Shown: one piece after another, positions 26,107 through 38,107 of the stretch | Position numbering within the stretch: position 1 is the first letter of the stretch | Layout of the letters: the number at the start of each line of letters is the position of its first letter | NCBI RefSeq assembly: GCF_003935425.1 | Contig: NZ_RHQN01000007.1 | Span: forward strand, 248,001 to 312,000 | DNA from: Pseudomonas sp. v388 | Lineage (GTDB): Bacteria > Pseudomonadota > Gammaproteobacteria > Pseudomonadales > Pseudomonadaceae | Direction of reading: 5' to 3' | Length of the DNA: 64,000 bases | Notes under the pieces: generated by a model | Told to the model about the DNA's origin: nothing | Database searches by the model: none | The model's input: the letters and a program-made list of their open reading frames with translations, nothing else | Position numbers and translations under genes: made by a program

Positions 26107-26120
26107 CAAACGGCCGTATG
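26107..26120. promoter_or_regulatory. Candidate PsrA operator upstream of fadBA
   Basis: CAAACGGCCGTATG fits the PsrA consensus (G/C)AAAC-N2-4-GTTT(G/C) with one mismatch (GTATG for GTTTG). It lies 160 nt before the fadB ATG. PsrA is known to repress fadBA5 in P. aeruginosa and psrA itself lies in this window. Confidence 0.5.
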
Positions 26121-26280
26121 AATCAAGTGTTTGGTCGTCAGACGGCTCTGACAGAATCCTGGCTACCACGTCGGCGGGTGTGCTGGTGATTTGGCGTGTT
26201 CATCGACGGCGACGTCGTAGTCTCACCGGACGTTAAGCCGGGTGAGTATTGTTCAGCTTCCATACTGTGGAGATCAGTTG

Positions 26281-29626
<3,346 letters not shown>

Positions 29627-29644
29627 CACGTCGTGGTGATGCAG

Positions 29645-29669
29645 GCCGGGGCTTGAAGCCCCGGCTTTT
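29645..29669 (+). terminator. fadBA terminator
   Basis: GCCGGGGC (29645-29652), loop TTGAA, GCCCCGGC (29658-29665), then TTTT. It begins 19 nt after the fadA stop. Confidence 0.92.
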
Positions 29670-29732
29670 GTATTTTGGGAAAACGGTAATTTTTACCATT
29701 TGTTTTGAAATTGTGTCTTGAGGTTGTCCCCC

Positions 29733-29969
29733 ATGCAATTGCAACCAGGCGTCTACCGTCACTACAAAGGCCCGCAATACCGGGTGTTCAGTGTCGCCCG
29801 GCATTCCGAAACCGAGGAAGAAGTCGTGTTCTATCAGGCGCTTTACGGTGAATTCGGCATGTGGGTCCGTCCGTTGAGCATGTTCCTGGAGTCCGTCGAG
29901 GTTGACGGCGAACAGGTCCCGCGCTTTGCTTTGGTCCAGGCCGAGGCCAGCCTGTTTTCGCGTCCGTAA
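29733..29969 (+). CDS. DUF1653 family small protein
   Basis: 78 aa from ATG 29733; a TTG 15 nt upstream is less likely. The sequence QLQPGVYRHYKGPQYRVFSV, then ETEEEVVFYQALYG and GMWVRPLSMFLE, is the full DUF1653 domain, which occupies nearly the whole protein. Function is unknown. The small beta-rich domain is widespread in proteobacteria, and it is placed alone between fadA and topA. Confidence 0.88.
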   Translation: MQLQPGVYRHYKGPQYRVFSVARHSETEEEVVFYQALYGEFGMWVRPLSMFLESVEVDGEQVPRFALVQAEASLFSRP

Positions 29970-29994
29970 GTAGGGATGGCACAACAGCCTGTGC

Positions 29995-30023
29995 TTGACC
30001 TCACCTTGTAGCCACTATATATA
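29995..30023 (+). promoter_or_regulatory. Likely sigma-70 promoter of topA
   Basis: TTGACC (29995-30000), 17-nt spacer, TATATA (30018-30023). GCCAC/GTGGC arms (30011-30015, 30026-30030) flank the -10, so the element could extrude under negative supercoiling; topA promoters are generally supercoiling-responsive. Confidence 0.6.
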
Positions 30024-30082
30024 GCGTGGCCTTTACATGCTCCACTCTGTCTTTCATCTAGTATTCAGGAATTTTCTGATCC

Positions 30083-32695
30083 ATGGGCAAATCGCTGGTC
30101 ATCGTGGAATCCCCGGCTAAGGCCAAGACCATCAACAAGTATTTGGGCAACCAGTACGTGGTGAAGTCGAGTATCGGCCATATCCGAGACCTGCCCACCA
30201 GCGGTTCGGCAAGCGCTGCCAAAGAGCCTGCCGCCAAGCGTGGCAAGGCCGCTGCCGGTGAAGGTCCGGTGCTGACGCCGAAAGAAAAGGCGCAGCGTCA
30301 GCTCGTGTCGCGCATGGGGGTCGATCCGGAACACGGCTGGAAAGCCAAGTACGAAATCCTTCCCGGCAAGGAGAAGGTGATCGAAGAGCTGCGCAAGCTC
30401 GCCAAGGATGCCGACACCATCTATCTCGCGACGGACTTGGACCGCGAAGGGGAAGCCATTGCCTGGCACCTGCGCGAAGCCATCGGTGGCGATGACAGCC
30501 GCTACAAGCGCGTGGTGTTCAACGAGATCACCAAGAAAGCCATCCAGGAAGCCTTCTCCAAGCCGGGCGAGCTGGACATCGCGCGGGTCAACGCCCAGCA
30601 GGCGCGCCGCTTCCTTGACCGCGTCGTGGGCTACATGGTTTCGCCGTTGCTGTGGCAGAAGGTTGCGCGTGGTTTGTCCGCCGGCCGTGTGCAGTCGGTT
30701 GCGGTGAAGCTGGTGGTCGAGCGCGAGCGTGAGATCCGTGCCTTCAACCCTGAAGAATACTGGGAAATCCACGCCGACCTGGGCACCGCCAAGGGCGCCA
30801 ACGTGCGCTTCGAAGTGGCCCGTGAAAACGGCGAGGCGTTCAAGCCGCTCAATGAAGCGCAGGCCATGGCTGCCCTGGAAAAGCTCAAGGCGTCCAGCTA
30901 CAGCATCGTCAAGCGTGAAGACAAGCCCACCAGCAGCAAGCCGTCGGCGCCGTTCATTACCTCCACTCTGCAACAGGCCGCGAGCAATCGTCTGGGCTTC
31001 GGGGTGAAGAAGACCATGATGATGGCCCAGCGACTGTATGAGGCGGGCTACATCACTTACATGCGTACCGACTCCACCAACCTGTCCGCCGACGCGGTGA
31101 GCATGGCGCGGGACTACATCGAGTCCCAGTTCGGCAAGAAGTACCTGCCGGAAGCGCCGATCGTCTACAGCAGCAAGGAAGGCGCGCAGGAGGCCCACGA
31201 AGCGATTCGTCCGTCCGACGTCAACACCGATCCGGCCAAGCTGTCGGGCATGGAACGTGATGCAGAGCGTCTGTACGAGTTGATCTGGCGCCAGTTCGTG
31301 GCCTGCCAGATGCCGCCGGCGCAATATCTCTCGACCACGGTCAGCGTTGCTGCCGGCAGTTTCGAACTGCGCGCCAAGGGCCGCATTCTGAAATTCGATG
31401 GTTACACCCGCGTCCTGCCGCAAATGACCAAGCCGGGTGATGACGGCGTGCTGCCGGACATGGTCCAGGGCGAAAACCTGAAGCTGGTCAAGCTCGACCC
31501 GAGCCAGCACTTCACCAAGCCACCGGCCCGCTACTCCGAAGCCAGCCTGGTCAAGGAAATGGAAAAACGCGGGATCGGCCGTCCGTCGACGTATGCGGCA
31601 ATCATCTCGACCATTCAAGACCGTGGCTACGTGGCGTTGCATAACCGCCGTTTCTACTCGGAAAAGATGGGCGATATCGTCACCGGACGTCTGTCCGAGA
31701 GCTTCTCCAACCTGATGGACTACGGCTTCACCGCCGGAATGGAAGAGAACCTCGATGATGTGGCTCAGGGCCAGCGTGACTGGAAGAACGTGCTGGACGA
31801 GTTCTACGGCGATTTCAGCAAAAAGCTGGAGGTAGCCTCGGCGCCCGACAGCGGCATGCGTGCCAACCAGCCGGTCATGACCGATATTCCGTGCAAGACC
31901 TGCGGCCGTCCGATGCAGATCCGCACGGCTTCCACCGGCGTGTTCCTGGGTTGCTCGGGCTACAGCCTGCCGCCGAAAGAGCGCTGCAAGGCCACTATCA
32001 ACCTCACGCCCGGCGACGAAATCGCTGACGATGACGAAGGTGAGTCCGAGTCGCGGGTTCTGCGCGGCAAGCATCGTTGCCCGATCTGCAGCACGGCGAT
32101 GGATGCCTACCTGCTGGACGAAAAGCACAAGCTGCACATCTGTGGCAACAACCCGGATTGCACTGGCTACGAAATCGAAGAGGGCACCTATCGCATCAAG
32201 GGCTATGAAGGTCCGAGCCTGGAGTGCGACAAGTGCGGCAGCGAGATGCAGCTCAAGACCGGCCGCTTCGGCAAGTTCTTCGGCTGTACCAACCCTGAAT
32301 GCAAGAACACCCGCAAGCTGCTCAAGAGCGGCGACGCGGCGCCGCCGAAAATGGACCCGGTGAAAATGCCGGAGCTCAAGTGCGACAAGGTCGACGACAC
32401 CTATATCCTGCGCGATGGCGCGTCGGGTCTGTTCCTGGCCGCCAGCCAGTTCCCGAAAAACCGCGAAACCCGTGCCCCGCTGGTTATCGAGATCCTGCCG
32501 CACAAGGCCGAGATCGATCCTAAGTACCACTTCCTCTGTGAAGCGCCTGCAAGGGATCCGGACGGTCGGCCGGCAGTCATTCGCTACAGCCGCAAGACCA
32601 AGGAGCAGTACGTACAGACCGAAGTGGAAGGCAAGCCGACCGGCTGGAAGGCGTTCTACGACGGCGGCACCTGGAAGGTCGAAGACAAGCGCTGA
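30083..32695 (+). CDS. topA: DNA topoisomerase I
   Basis: 870 aa type IA topoisomerase. The N-terminal Toprim domain begins at [17 protein letters not shown] with the acidic DxDxE-type set in [15 protein letters not shown]. The active-site tyrosine is Y326 in [10 protein letters not shown]. The C-terminal region has three C4 zinc-ribbon modules (CKTCGRPM..., [11 protein letters not shown]..., CDKCGSEMQ...CTNPEC) and a further tail from about residue 790. It relaxes negative supercoils behind RNA polymerase. Preceded by a likely sigma-70 promoter at 29995-30023. Confidence 0.97.
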   Translation: MGKSLVIVESPAKAKTINKYLGNQYVVKSSIGHIRDLPTSGSASAAKEPAAKRGKAAAGEGPVLTPKEKAQRQLVSRMGVDPEHGWKAKYEILPGKEKVIEELRKLAKDADTIYLATDLDREGEAIAWHLREAIGGDDSRYKRVVFNEITKKAIQEAFSKPGELDIARVNAQQARRFLDRVVGYMVSPLLWQKVARGLSAGRVQSVAVKLVVEREREIRAFNPEEYWEIHADLGTAKGANVRFEVARENGEAFKPLNEAQAMAALEKLKASSYSIVKREDKPTSSKPSAPFITSTLQQAASNRLGFGVKKTMMMAQRLYEAGYITYMRTDSTNLSADAVSMARDYIESQFGKKYLPEAPIVYSSKEGAQEAHEAIRPSDVNTDPAKLSGMERDAERLYELIWRQFVACQMPPAQYLSTTVSVAAGSFELRAKGRILKFDGYTRVLPQMTKPGDDGVLPDMVQGENLKLVKLDPSQHFTKPPARYSEASLVKEMEKRGIGRPSTYAAIISTIQDRGYVALHNRRFYSEKMGDIVTGRLSESFSNLMDYGFTAGMEENLDDVAQGQRDWKNVLDEFYGDFSKKLEVASAPDSGMRANQPVMTDIPCKTCGRPMQIRTASTGVFLGCSGYSLPPKERCKATINLTPGDEIADDDEGESESRVLRGKHRCPICSTAMDAYLLDEKHKLHICGNNPDCTGYEIEEGTYRIKGYEGPSLECDKCGSEMQLKTGRFGKFFGCTNPECKNTRKLLKSGDAAPPKMDPVKMPELKCDKVDDTYILRDGASGLFLAASQFPKNRETRAPLVIEILPHKAEIDPKYHFLCEAPARDPDGRPAVIRYSRKTKEQYVQTEVEGKPTGWKAFYDGGTWKVEDKR

Positions 32696-32700
32696 CCGCG

Positions 32701-32726
32701 GGCGTCCGGCATGCGTGCCGGACGCC
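32701..32726 (+). other. Stable hairpin after topA
   Basis: The 11-bp arms GGCGTCCGGCA (32701-32711) and TGCCGGACGCC (32716-32726) have a TGCG loop; a second small hairpin, GCCAC/GTGGC, follows at 32724-32739. There is no T-run, so termination would be weak or factor-dependent. Confidence 0.6.
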
Positions 32727-32790
32727 ACGGTTGCGTGGCGGTTCCCAGCTTCTATGCTCGTTGTATCCGTTCGCCTTGGAGGGACTTCTC

Positions 32791-33312
32791 ATGGCTCATG
32801 AGCTCTATACCCGTACCAATCAGAAGATCTATTTCGCGGGACTGGCGCTCGAAGCCCTGGGCCGGGCGGAAAAGGGGCAGGCGATGAATGCCCAGGCGCT
32901 GTTACAGGCCGAGCGGGAGTCGGCACTGTTCCATCTGTATGGCGCGCTGCTGGGACTGTGTCACGAAATTGCCGGGTACTATCGCTTGCCGCAGGCTGGA
33001 GCGCCGCGTGCCGAGTTATTGCTCAATCAGCAAGTGCTCGACGCGTTGGCGATTCCGGAACTTGGAGAGCTTGTCGAGCTGGCGCAGCACCGGGAAACCT
33101 GGCTGGCACAATTGCTGGCCGCATACAACGCTCTGTTCGAGCCGCCGCGTGCGCCGCTCAAGCCCAAGGGTGACGTCACCCAGCCGATGATCGTGGCGGT
33201 CAACCTGGACGCCGAGCCGGAGGCCGAACTGACCCGTGAGCAACTGGAAGACTGGCGTCAGCAGCTGAAGACGCTGGCTATCCGTTTTCGTGAGGGTCTG
33301 AGTGAGTGCTAG
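32791..33312 (+). CDS. DUF6586-type conserved protein
   Basis: 173 aa from ATG 32791, set by SD GGAGGG; the frame upstream to 32731 lacks one. It is helical, with an N-terminal half that resembles a helical bundle (ELYTRTNQKIYFAGLALEAL, then LLGLCHEIAGYYRL), a Pro-rich linker around residue 125 and a final helix. Family recognition is by overall look to the Pseudomonas DUF6586 group (P. aeruginosa PA3010, from memory). No catalytic motif is seen. It lies downstream of topA, likely with its own promoter. Confidence 0.78.
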   Translation: MAHELYTRTNQKIYFAGLALEALGRAEKGQAMNAQALLQAERESALFHLYGALLGLCHEIAGYYRLPQAGAPRAELLLNQQVLDALAIPELGELVELAQHRETWLAQLLAAYNALFEPPRAPLKPKGDVTQPMIVAVNLDAEPEAELTREQLEDWRQQLKTLAIRFREGLSEC

Positions 33313-33417
33313 AGTTCGTCTGAAAGACATTAAACGTAGCGTTCATAGGCTTAAAAGCCATGATCAACTTGTGTACAGGCTGGTACAATGCTCGCCTTTC
33401 GCGGAGTACTTGTCCTG

Positions 33418-33657
33418 ATGCCTACGTCTTTTCTTGAAATTGTCGAATTACCCGATGGCCGTATCGAGCTGCGTCGCGCGGATGATGAAGGGTCGCTGGT
33501 GACGCTTGATTTCTCCGATGACGCCAAGGCCTTCATGCAGGGCCAGCATGTCGAAGTGGCCAAGGCCATGTTGAGCGTGGGCGTGCAGATGGCCGGGCGA
33601 CTGGCGGATGGCGAAATCGACAAGGACGACGAGTCCGGGCCGCGCGTCCTGCACTGA
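33418..33657 (+). CDS. Small conserved acidic protein
   Basis: 79 aa from ATG 33418 (MPTSFLEIVELPDGRIELRR). An upstream ATG at 33388 would add 10 residues, but a TACAAT -10-like element at 33384-33389 overlaps it, favouring the later start. The protein is one beta-hairpin segment plus a helix (FMQGQHVEVAKAMLSVGVQM) and an acidic tail (DKDDESGP). No function is recognised. It lies just before sulA in opposite orientation, as in P. aeruginosa (PA3009, from memory). Confidence 0.78.
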   Translation: MPTSFLEIVELPDGRIELRRADDEGSLVTLDFSDDAKAFMQGQHVEVAKAMLSVGVQMAGRLADGEIDKDDESGPRVLH

Positions 33658-33686
33658 TGCTGCCGGAGTGATCGCCCGGCGGGCTG

Positions 33687-34157
33687 TTAGCCCAGCCGGA
33701 TATTCAGGCTTTGTGCATCACCGATTCTTGCCGCACTGACCAACTGTTGACGCGCCGCCGAAGCGAGCGGGTTGATCCAGCTGACCACCGTATGACTGCG
33801 TCCCAACCTGAGTGCTTCCCGTGTCAGCTCCAGCGCGCTTTGCGTGCCGCGTGGCTGCAACAGGAGAATTCGCTCACGGTTCAGGCCGGCGTCCCGTAAC
33901 CACGCTTGTGTAAGGCTGGCGGGTGGGGCAATCAGCGTCAGCCAGCGTTCGTTGGCTTCTTCGCTCAATTCCCGCAGGACTGGCGCCAGCAGGCTCAGGC
34001 AGTTCCCGGCCGCACCGCGTAATGACAACTCACTGAACACATCCGGCTGGGTGCTCCAGGGCGTATCGACGACCTCGGGAAGTATCGGGGCGATTGGCTG
34101 GGCCAAAAACGCCTCGAACAAGGGAAGTTGCGCTTGCGATGCTTGATGGAACTGCAT
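33687..34157 (-). CDS. sulA: SOS cell division inhibitor SulA
   Basis: 156 aa, the usual length for Pseudomonas SulA. The SulA core is visible: FSELSLRGAAGNCLSLLAPVLRELS and ERWLTLIAPPASLT, then LLLQPRG and the GRSHTVVSWINPL strand-turn. It binds FtsZ and blocks septum formation during DNA damage. It starts 10 nt after the lexA stop, so lexA and sulA form one LexA-repressed operon, unlike E. coli, where sulA has its own operator. Confidence 0.92.
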   Translation of the reverse strand: MQFHQASQAQLPLFEAFLAQPIAPILPEVVDTPWSTQPDVFSELSLRGAAGNCLSLLAPVLRELSEEANERWLTLIAPPASLTQAWLRDAGLNRERILLLQPRGTQSALELTREALRLGRSHTVVSWINPLASAARQQLVSAARIGDAQSLNIRLG

Positions 34158-34167
34158 AAACGTCTCC

Positions 34168-34776
34168 TCAGCGGCGTATCACGCCGACGCTCAAACCTTC
34201 GATCACCAGTTCCTGATCCTTCAGGTCGACTTCAATGGGGGCGAAGTCAGGGTTTTCCGCCAGCAGCCAGACCTTGCTGCCTTCACGCTTGAAGCGCTTG
34301 ACCGTGACTTCGTCGCCGATCCGGGCCACCACGATCTGGCCGTTGCGGGCTTCGCGGGTGGTGTGCACCGCGAGCAGGTCGCCATCGAGAATGCCGATGT
34401 CCTTCATGCTCATGCCGTGCACGCGCAGCAGGTAGTCGGCATTGGGATGAAAGAAGCTCGGGTTGATGTTGCAGGATTCTTCGATATGCTGCTGGGCCAG
34501 GATCGGCGCACCGGCGGCGACGCGGCCGATGATCGGCAGGCTGCTGTCATCGGGCTTGGCTTCGAAGCCGGGAATGCGTATACCTCGCGACGCACCGGGA
34601 GTCATCTCGATGGCGCCTTTGCGGGCCAGTGCCTTGAGGTGCTCCTCGGCGGCGTTGGGCGACTTGAAACCCAGCTCCTGAGCGATTTCCGCACGGGTGG
34701 GCGGGTAGCCGTTGTCTTCAAGGCAACGTTTGATGAAGCCCAGGATTTCAGCCTGGCGTGGCGTCAGTTTGATCAT
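34168..34776 (-). CDS. lexA: SOS repressor LexA
   Basis: 202 aa. The N-terminal winged helix ([12 protein letters not shown] to GAIEM, residues 5-58) binds DNA. Self-cleavage occurs at A88-G89 in RVAAGAP, and the catalytic dyad is S123 (GMSMKDIG) and K160 (VTVKRF). It represses SOS genes until RecA filaments trigger its autocleavage. Two LexA boxes stand directly before its start, so it controls itself and sulA. Confidence 0.97.
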   Translation of the reverse strand: MIKLTPRQAEILGFIKRCLEDNGYPPTRAEIAQELGFKSPNAAEEHLKALARKGAIEMTPGASRGIRIPGFEAKPDDSSLPIIGRVAAGAPILAQQHIEESCNINPSFFHPNADYLLRVHGMSMKDIGILDGDLLAVHTTREARNGQIVVARIGDEVTVKRFKREGSKVWLLAENPDFAPIEVDLKDQELVIEGLSVGVIRR

Positions 34777-34786
34777 GATGAGCGCT

Positions 34787-34802
34787 CTGTCTTTTTATAC
34801 AG
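34787..34802. promoter_or_regulatory. LexA box 1 (lexA-sulA)
   Basis: CTGTCTTTTTATACAG is a CTGT-N8-ACAG match to the gammaproteobacterial LexA operator, starting 11 nt upstream of the lexA ATG. Confidence 0.9.
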
Positions 34803-34805
34803 TGA

Positions 34806-34821
34806 CTGGGATTATATACAG
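34806..34821. promoter_or_regulatory. LexA box 2 (lexA-sulA)
   Basis: CTGGGATTATATACAG is CTGG-N8-ACAG, one base off the consensus half-site, and begins 3 nt after box 1. Tandem boxes are typical for tight lexA autoregulation. Confidence 0.82.
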
Positions 34822-34997
34822 TGGAAGCGCATTGGCAATCGTCCATTTCATTTTCACTGCCCGTCGGTCGACTGGGAGGAGTCGAACGGCATGACGAGCT
34901 GACGTTGCATTCCATCGTTCAGCAGGTGAAACAGTGACCGTGCGGCCATAAAATGAACAGGTAAGCTTGACAACCATCCCGCCTGATACGTATGTTT

Positions 34998-35011
34998 CAA
35001 ACGTTCGTTTG
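34998..35011. promoter_or_regulatory. PsrA operator in front of psrA
   Basis: CAAACGTTCGTTTG is a perfect match to the PsrA consensus (G/C)AAAC-N4-GTTT(G/C), 14 nt before the psrA ATG, indicating negative autoregulation relieved by long-chain fatty acids. Confidence 0.88.
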
Positions 35012-35025
35012 TTAGGCAGAGAGCC

Positions 35026-35742
35026 ATGGCACAGTCGGAAACCGTTGAACGCATTCTTGATGCCGCCGAGCAGTTGTTCGCCGAGAAGGGCTTTGCCGAA
35101 ACTTCGCTGCGGCTGATCACCAGCAAGGCGTCGGTGAACCTGGCTGCCGTGAACTATCACTTCGGCTCCAAGAAGGCGCTCATCCAGGCCGTGTTCTCGC
35201 GGTTCCTCGGACCTTTCTGCGCCAGCCTCGATCGCGAGCTTGAGCGCCGCCAGGGCAAGCCGGATCACAAGCCGACTCTTGAAGAACTGCTGGAAATCCT
35301 CGTCGAACAGGCGTTGGTGGTGCAGCCGCGCAGCGGCAACGACCTGTCGATCTTCATGCGCCTGCTGGGTCTGGCGTTCAGCCAGAGTCAGGGCCACTTG
35401 CGGCGTTACCTGGAAGACATGTACGGCAAAGTGTTCCGCCGCTACATGACCCTGGTCAACGAGGCCGCTCCGAACATTCCGCCCATAGAGCTGTTCTGGC
35501 GCGTGCACTTCATGCTAGGTGCCGCCGCGTTCAGCATGTCCGGCATCAAGGCGCTGCGTGCCATTGCCGAGAATGATTTCGGCGTTCATACCTCCATCGA
35601 GCAGGTCATGCGCCTGATGGTGCCGTTCCTGGCCGCCGGGATGCGCGCCGAGACCGGCGTCACCGACACGGCCATGATCGCCGCGCAGCTCAAGCCGCGC
35701 AGCAAAGCCAGCGCCGTCGCACCCCAGGCCGTCAAGGCCTGA
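35026..35742 (+). CDS. psrA: TetR-family fatty-acid-responsive regulator PsrA
   Basis: 238 aa. The N-terminal TetR helix-turn-helix is RILDAAEQLFAEKGFAETSLRLIT, then VNLAAVNYHFGSKKALIQAV (residues 8-50). The C-terminal ligand domain is typical of the YfiR/CerR-like group. PsrA in Pseudomonas represses fadBA and itself, activates rpoS, and releases DNA when it binds oleate-type fatty acids. The neighbours lexA (divergent) and nagZ (downstream) match the usual order. A perfect operator precedes the gene. Confidence 0.95.
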   Translation: MAQSETVERILDAAEQLFAEKGFAETSLRLITSKASVNLAAVNYHFGSKKALIQAVFSRFLGPFCASLDRELERRQGKPDHKPTLEELLEILVEQALVVQPRSGNDLSIFMRLLGLAFSQSQGHLRRYLEDMYGKVFRRYMTLVNEAAPNIPPIELFWRVHFMLGAAAFSMSGIKALRAIAENDFGVHTSIEQVMRLMVPFLAAGMRAETGVTDTAMIAAQLKPRSKASAVAPQAVKA

Positions 35743-35831
35743 CGCCTGGCGCCGAGCAGGCGATTGCACCCGGCGTCACGATCAAGCACCATGCGCGCAT
35801 TTGATTACGGCACTGGTGCAAGGGTGATTTT

Positions 35832-36842
35832 ATGAGTTCTGGCCTGCAAGGCTCACTGATGGTCGATGTCGCCGGTACCTGGCTGACCGCCGAAGACCGT
35901 CAATTTCTGCGCCAGCCCGAAGTGGGCGGCCTGATCATTTTTGCTCGTAATATCGAACATCCTCGCCAGGTGCGGGAGCTGAGCGCTTCGATTCGCGCCA
36001 TTCGCCCGGACCTGCTGTTGGCGGTGGATCAGGAAGGTGGTCGCGTGCAGCGTCTGCGCCAGGGTTTCGTCCGGTTGCCGGCGATGCGTGCAATTGCCGC
36101 CTGCCCGAATGCCGAGCTGCTGGCCGAGCATTGCGGCTGGCTGATGGCAACCGAAGTACTGGCGGTCGGGCTTGACCTGAGCTTTGCGCCGGTGCTGGAT
36201 CTGGATCATGAACGCAGCGCCGTGGTTGGCACCCGCGCCTTCGAAGGCGATCCGGAGCGGGCCGCGCAATTGGCGGGTGCATTCATTCGCGGGATGAACA
36301 TGGCGGGAATGGCTGCCACCGGCAAACACTTTCCGGGGCACGGTTGGGCCGAGGCGGATTCGCACGTGGCGATTCCCACCGATGAGCGCAGCCTTGATGA
36401 GATCCGCGCCCATGATCTGGTGCCGTTCGCGCGCCTGAGCGCCCAGCTGGCAGCGGTCATGCCGGCCCACGTTATCTATCCCAAGGTTGATCCCCAGCCG
36501 GCCGGCTTCTCGCGTCGCTGGTTGCAGGACATCCTGCGCACCGAGTTGCAATTCGATGGCGTTATCTTCAGCGATGACCTGTCCATGGCCGGCGCCCATG
36601 TGGTGGGCGACGCCGCCAGCCGCATCGAGGCGGCACTGTCGGCAGGTTGCGATATGGGCCTGGTGTGCAACGACCGGGGTGCCGCCGAACTGGCGCTTGG
36701 CGCCGCGCAACGCCTGAAGGTCAAGCCGTCGGCGCGCATCGCCCGCATGCGCGGCCAGGCTCACGCCTGCGTCGAGTACCGCCAGCAACCGCGCTGGCTG
36801 GCGGCACTGGCGGCACTGCGCAGCGCGCAACTGATCGGCTGA
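35832..36842 (+). CDS. nagZ: Beta-N-acetylglucosaminidase NagZ
   Basis: 336 aa cytoplasmic GH3 enzyme. The family motif KHFPGHG, with the flexible-loop histidine and following AEADSH, is at about residues 165-178. Catalytic Asp in VIFSDDLSM lies near residue 248, and the early FARNIEHPRQ and AVDQEGGRVQRL segments are typical. It removes GlcNAc from 1,6-anhydro muropeptides in cell-wall recycling, producing inducers of ampC where an AmpR system exists. It lies 89 nt downstream of psrA and may be read from the same promoter. Confidence 0.96.
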   Translation: MSSGLQGSLMVDVAGTWLTAEDRQFLRQPEVGGLIIFARNIEHPRQVRELSASIRAIRPDLLLAVDQEGGRVQRLRQGFVRLPAMRAIAACPNAELLAEHCGWLMATEVLAVGLDLSFAPVLDLDHERSAVVGTRAFEGDPERAAQLAGAFIRGMNMAGMAATGKHFPGHGWAEADSHVAIPTDERSLDEIRAHDLVPFARLSAQLAAVMPAHVIYPKVDPQPAGFSRRWLQDILRTELQFDGVIFSDDLSMAGAHVVGDAASRIEAALSAGCDMGLVCNDRGAAELALGAAQRLKVKPSARIARMRGQAHACVEYRQQPRWLAALAALRSAQLIG

Positions 36843-36869
36843 CGTGGACGTTGGCCAGCGGGTATTGGC

Positions 36870-37415
36870 TCACAGCATGCGCTTGAGCGTGTTGTCCTTG
36901 CGCACCAGGTGATGCCAGAGCGCGGCCACTACATGCAGGCCGATGACGTAATAAAAGATCGAAGCCAGCAGCTTGTGCAGATCCTCGAAGTATTCCGCAG
37001 TGCGGCCTGATGTCGGCAAGGGCCAGGGGATCTGCAGTGTGGTCAGGGGAATAGGCAGTGCGCCTTTCTCCACCATCACGGTAAGCACGCCAAGCACCGG
37101 CTGAACGAACAGAAACGCATACAGGGCGTAGTGGGAGAGTGTAGCGGCCAGGCGCAGTGCGCCTTCCAGCGGCGGCAGGATATCCGGCGGTGGATGACGT
37201 CGCCGCTCGGCGACACGAAAGAACGCCATCAGCAGGATCAGGATGCCTACCCAAAAGTGACTCTGTACCACCAGTAGCCGGTATTCCGAGCCGCGGCTGA
37301 ATTGGGTACGGCTGAGAATCAACGTGTATGCAAGAACGACCAGCAGCGCCATCGCCCAGTGGAACCAGCGGGCCTTGGCCGTGTAGCGAAGTGAAACCGG
37401 TGCATCCACAGTCAT
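36870..37415 (-). CDS. Cytochrome b561 family membrane protein
   Basis: 181 aa from ATG 37415; the longer frame to 37496 lacks support. Four transmembrane helices carry haem-ligand histidines: RWFHWAMALLVVL (helix 1), QSHFWVGILILLM (helix 2), ATLSHYALYAFLF (helix 3) and VIGLHVVAALWHHL (helix 4). This is the bacterial YodB/CybB-like b561 group, which moves electrons between quinol and periplasmic partners or superoxide. It is convergent with nagZ at a spacing of 27 nt. Confidence 0.9.
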   Translation of the reverse strand: MTVDAPVSLRYTAKARWFHWAMALLVVLAYTLILSRTQFSRGSEYRLLVVQSHFWVGILILLMAFFRVAERRRHPPPDILPPLEGALRLAATLSHYALYAFLFVQPVLGVLTVMVEKGALPIPLTTLQIPWPLPTSGRTAEYFEDLHKLLASIFYYVIGLHVVAALWHHLVRKDNTLKRML

Positions 37416-37550
37416 GCTCCTTGTCGCCGGCGGGCGGAGTAGCGGCGCGAGTATCGGTTTACTGACGCGATACCCGCCATGACTGGCTTTAAGCAAAGCT
37501 CATGCCCGACTGTCGGTATCAGCGTCAGCTGATGCACCCGTCTGATTATG

Positions 37551-38054
37551 TTAGGGGTGAGCGGCCTGCAGCAGCTTGGCTTGCTCAAGATGGGCTTCGA
37601 GCTTGGGCAGGGTTTTCCTTGCGTAGTCCTGTAAATCCGGCACGTCGTTGTTCTCGCTTTGTTCGCGGAACAGTTCGACGGCTTCTTCATGGGCGTCAAC
37701 CTGGTTATTGGCATACGCCTTGTCGAACGATCCCTCTCGATATTCGAGAATCAGTTTCTTGACCCGATCGGTGATGGCCGCATCATCGGAAGGCGGAAGT
37801 TTGAGCTTGTCGGCCAGTTCCATCAGTTCCTGATTGGCGGCCCGGTGGTCGTCGATCATCATCTGGGCGAACTTCTTCACGTCAGCCGATTGGCTTTTTT
37901 GTACGGCAAGCTCGCCATTCTGGATCTCTGCCAGGCCGCTGGCAGAAGCGTCTTCGACGAATGCCCTGGGGGATGCCGCAAAGGCTTGGCCGGCCGCCAT
38001 GCCGACGACCAATGCCAGTGCGCTGGAGCGCAGTACGCGGGTGAACTGTTTCAT
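37551..38054 (-). CDS. DUF4142 periplasmic protein
   Basis: 167 aa from ATG 38054. The signal peptide is MKQFTRVLRSSALALVVGMA, cleaved after AFA. The rest is a ferritin-like four-helix DUF4142 domain: AEIQNGELAVQKSQSADVKKFAQMMIDDHRAAN, then ANNQVDAHEEAVELFREQ (given in short segments). The helix pairs with spaced His/Glu could bind metal, but no function is established. In related genomes such proteins are stress-inducible; that is general knowledge, not visible here. Confidence 0.85.
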   Translation of the reverse strand: MKQFTRVLRSSALALVVGMAAGQAFAASPRAFVEDASASGLAEIQNGELAVQKSQSADVKKFAQMMIDDHRAANQELMELADKLKLPPSDDAAITDRVKKLILEYREGSFDKAYANNQVDAHEEAVELFREQSENNDVPDLQDYARKTLPKLEAHLEQAKLLQAAHP

Positions 38055-38107
38055 GGTTCGCAATCTCCATCAGGTCGGTTGAATGAGTGTGCCGTGGGGT
38101 GTCAGGG

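Larger units (their letters stand above)
25683..26280. other. 600-nt gene-free region upstream of fadB
   Basis: There is no convincing coding frame on either strand; the minus frame of about 180 codons through here runs past the terminator at 25657-25682 and has no domain-like sequence. It contains part of a REP-like element (25904-25917), a candidate PsrA operator (26107-26120), the fadB leader, and possibly a small RNA on the minus strand ending at 25657. A GATAAT -10-like hexamer on the minus strand lies near 25965. Confidence 0.4.

Noticed and set aside
25627-26169. 180-codon minus-strand frame upstream of fadB
   Set aside because: Runs through an intrinsic terminator, has no SD or recognisable domain and low-complexity Ser/Arg content; treated as possible non-coding RNA region instead.
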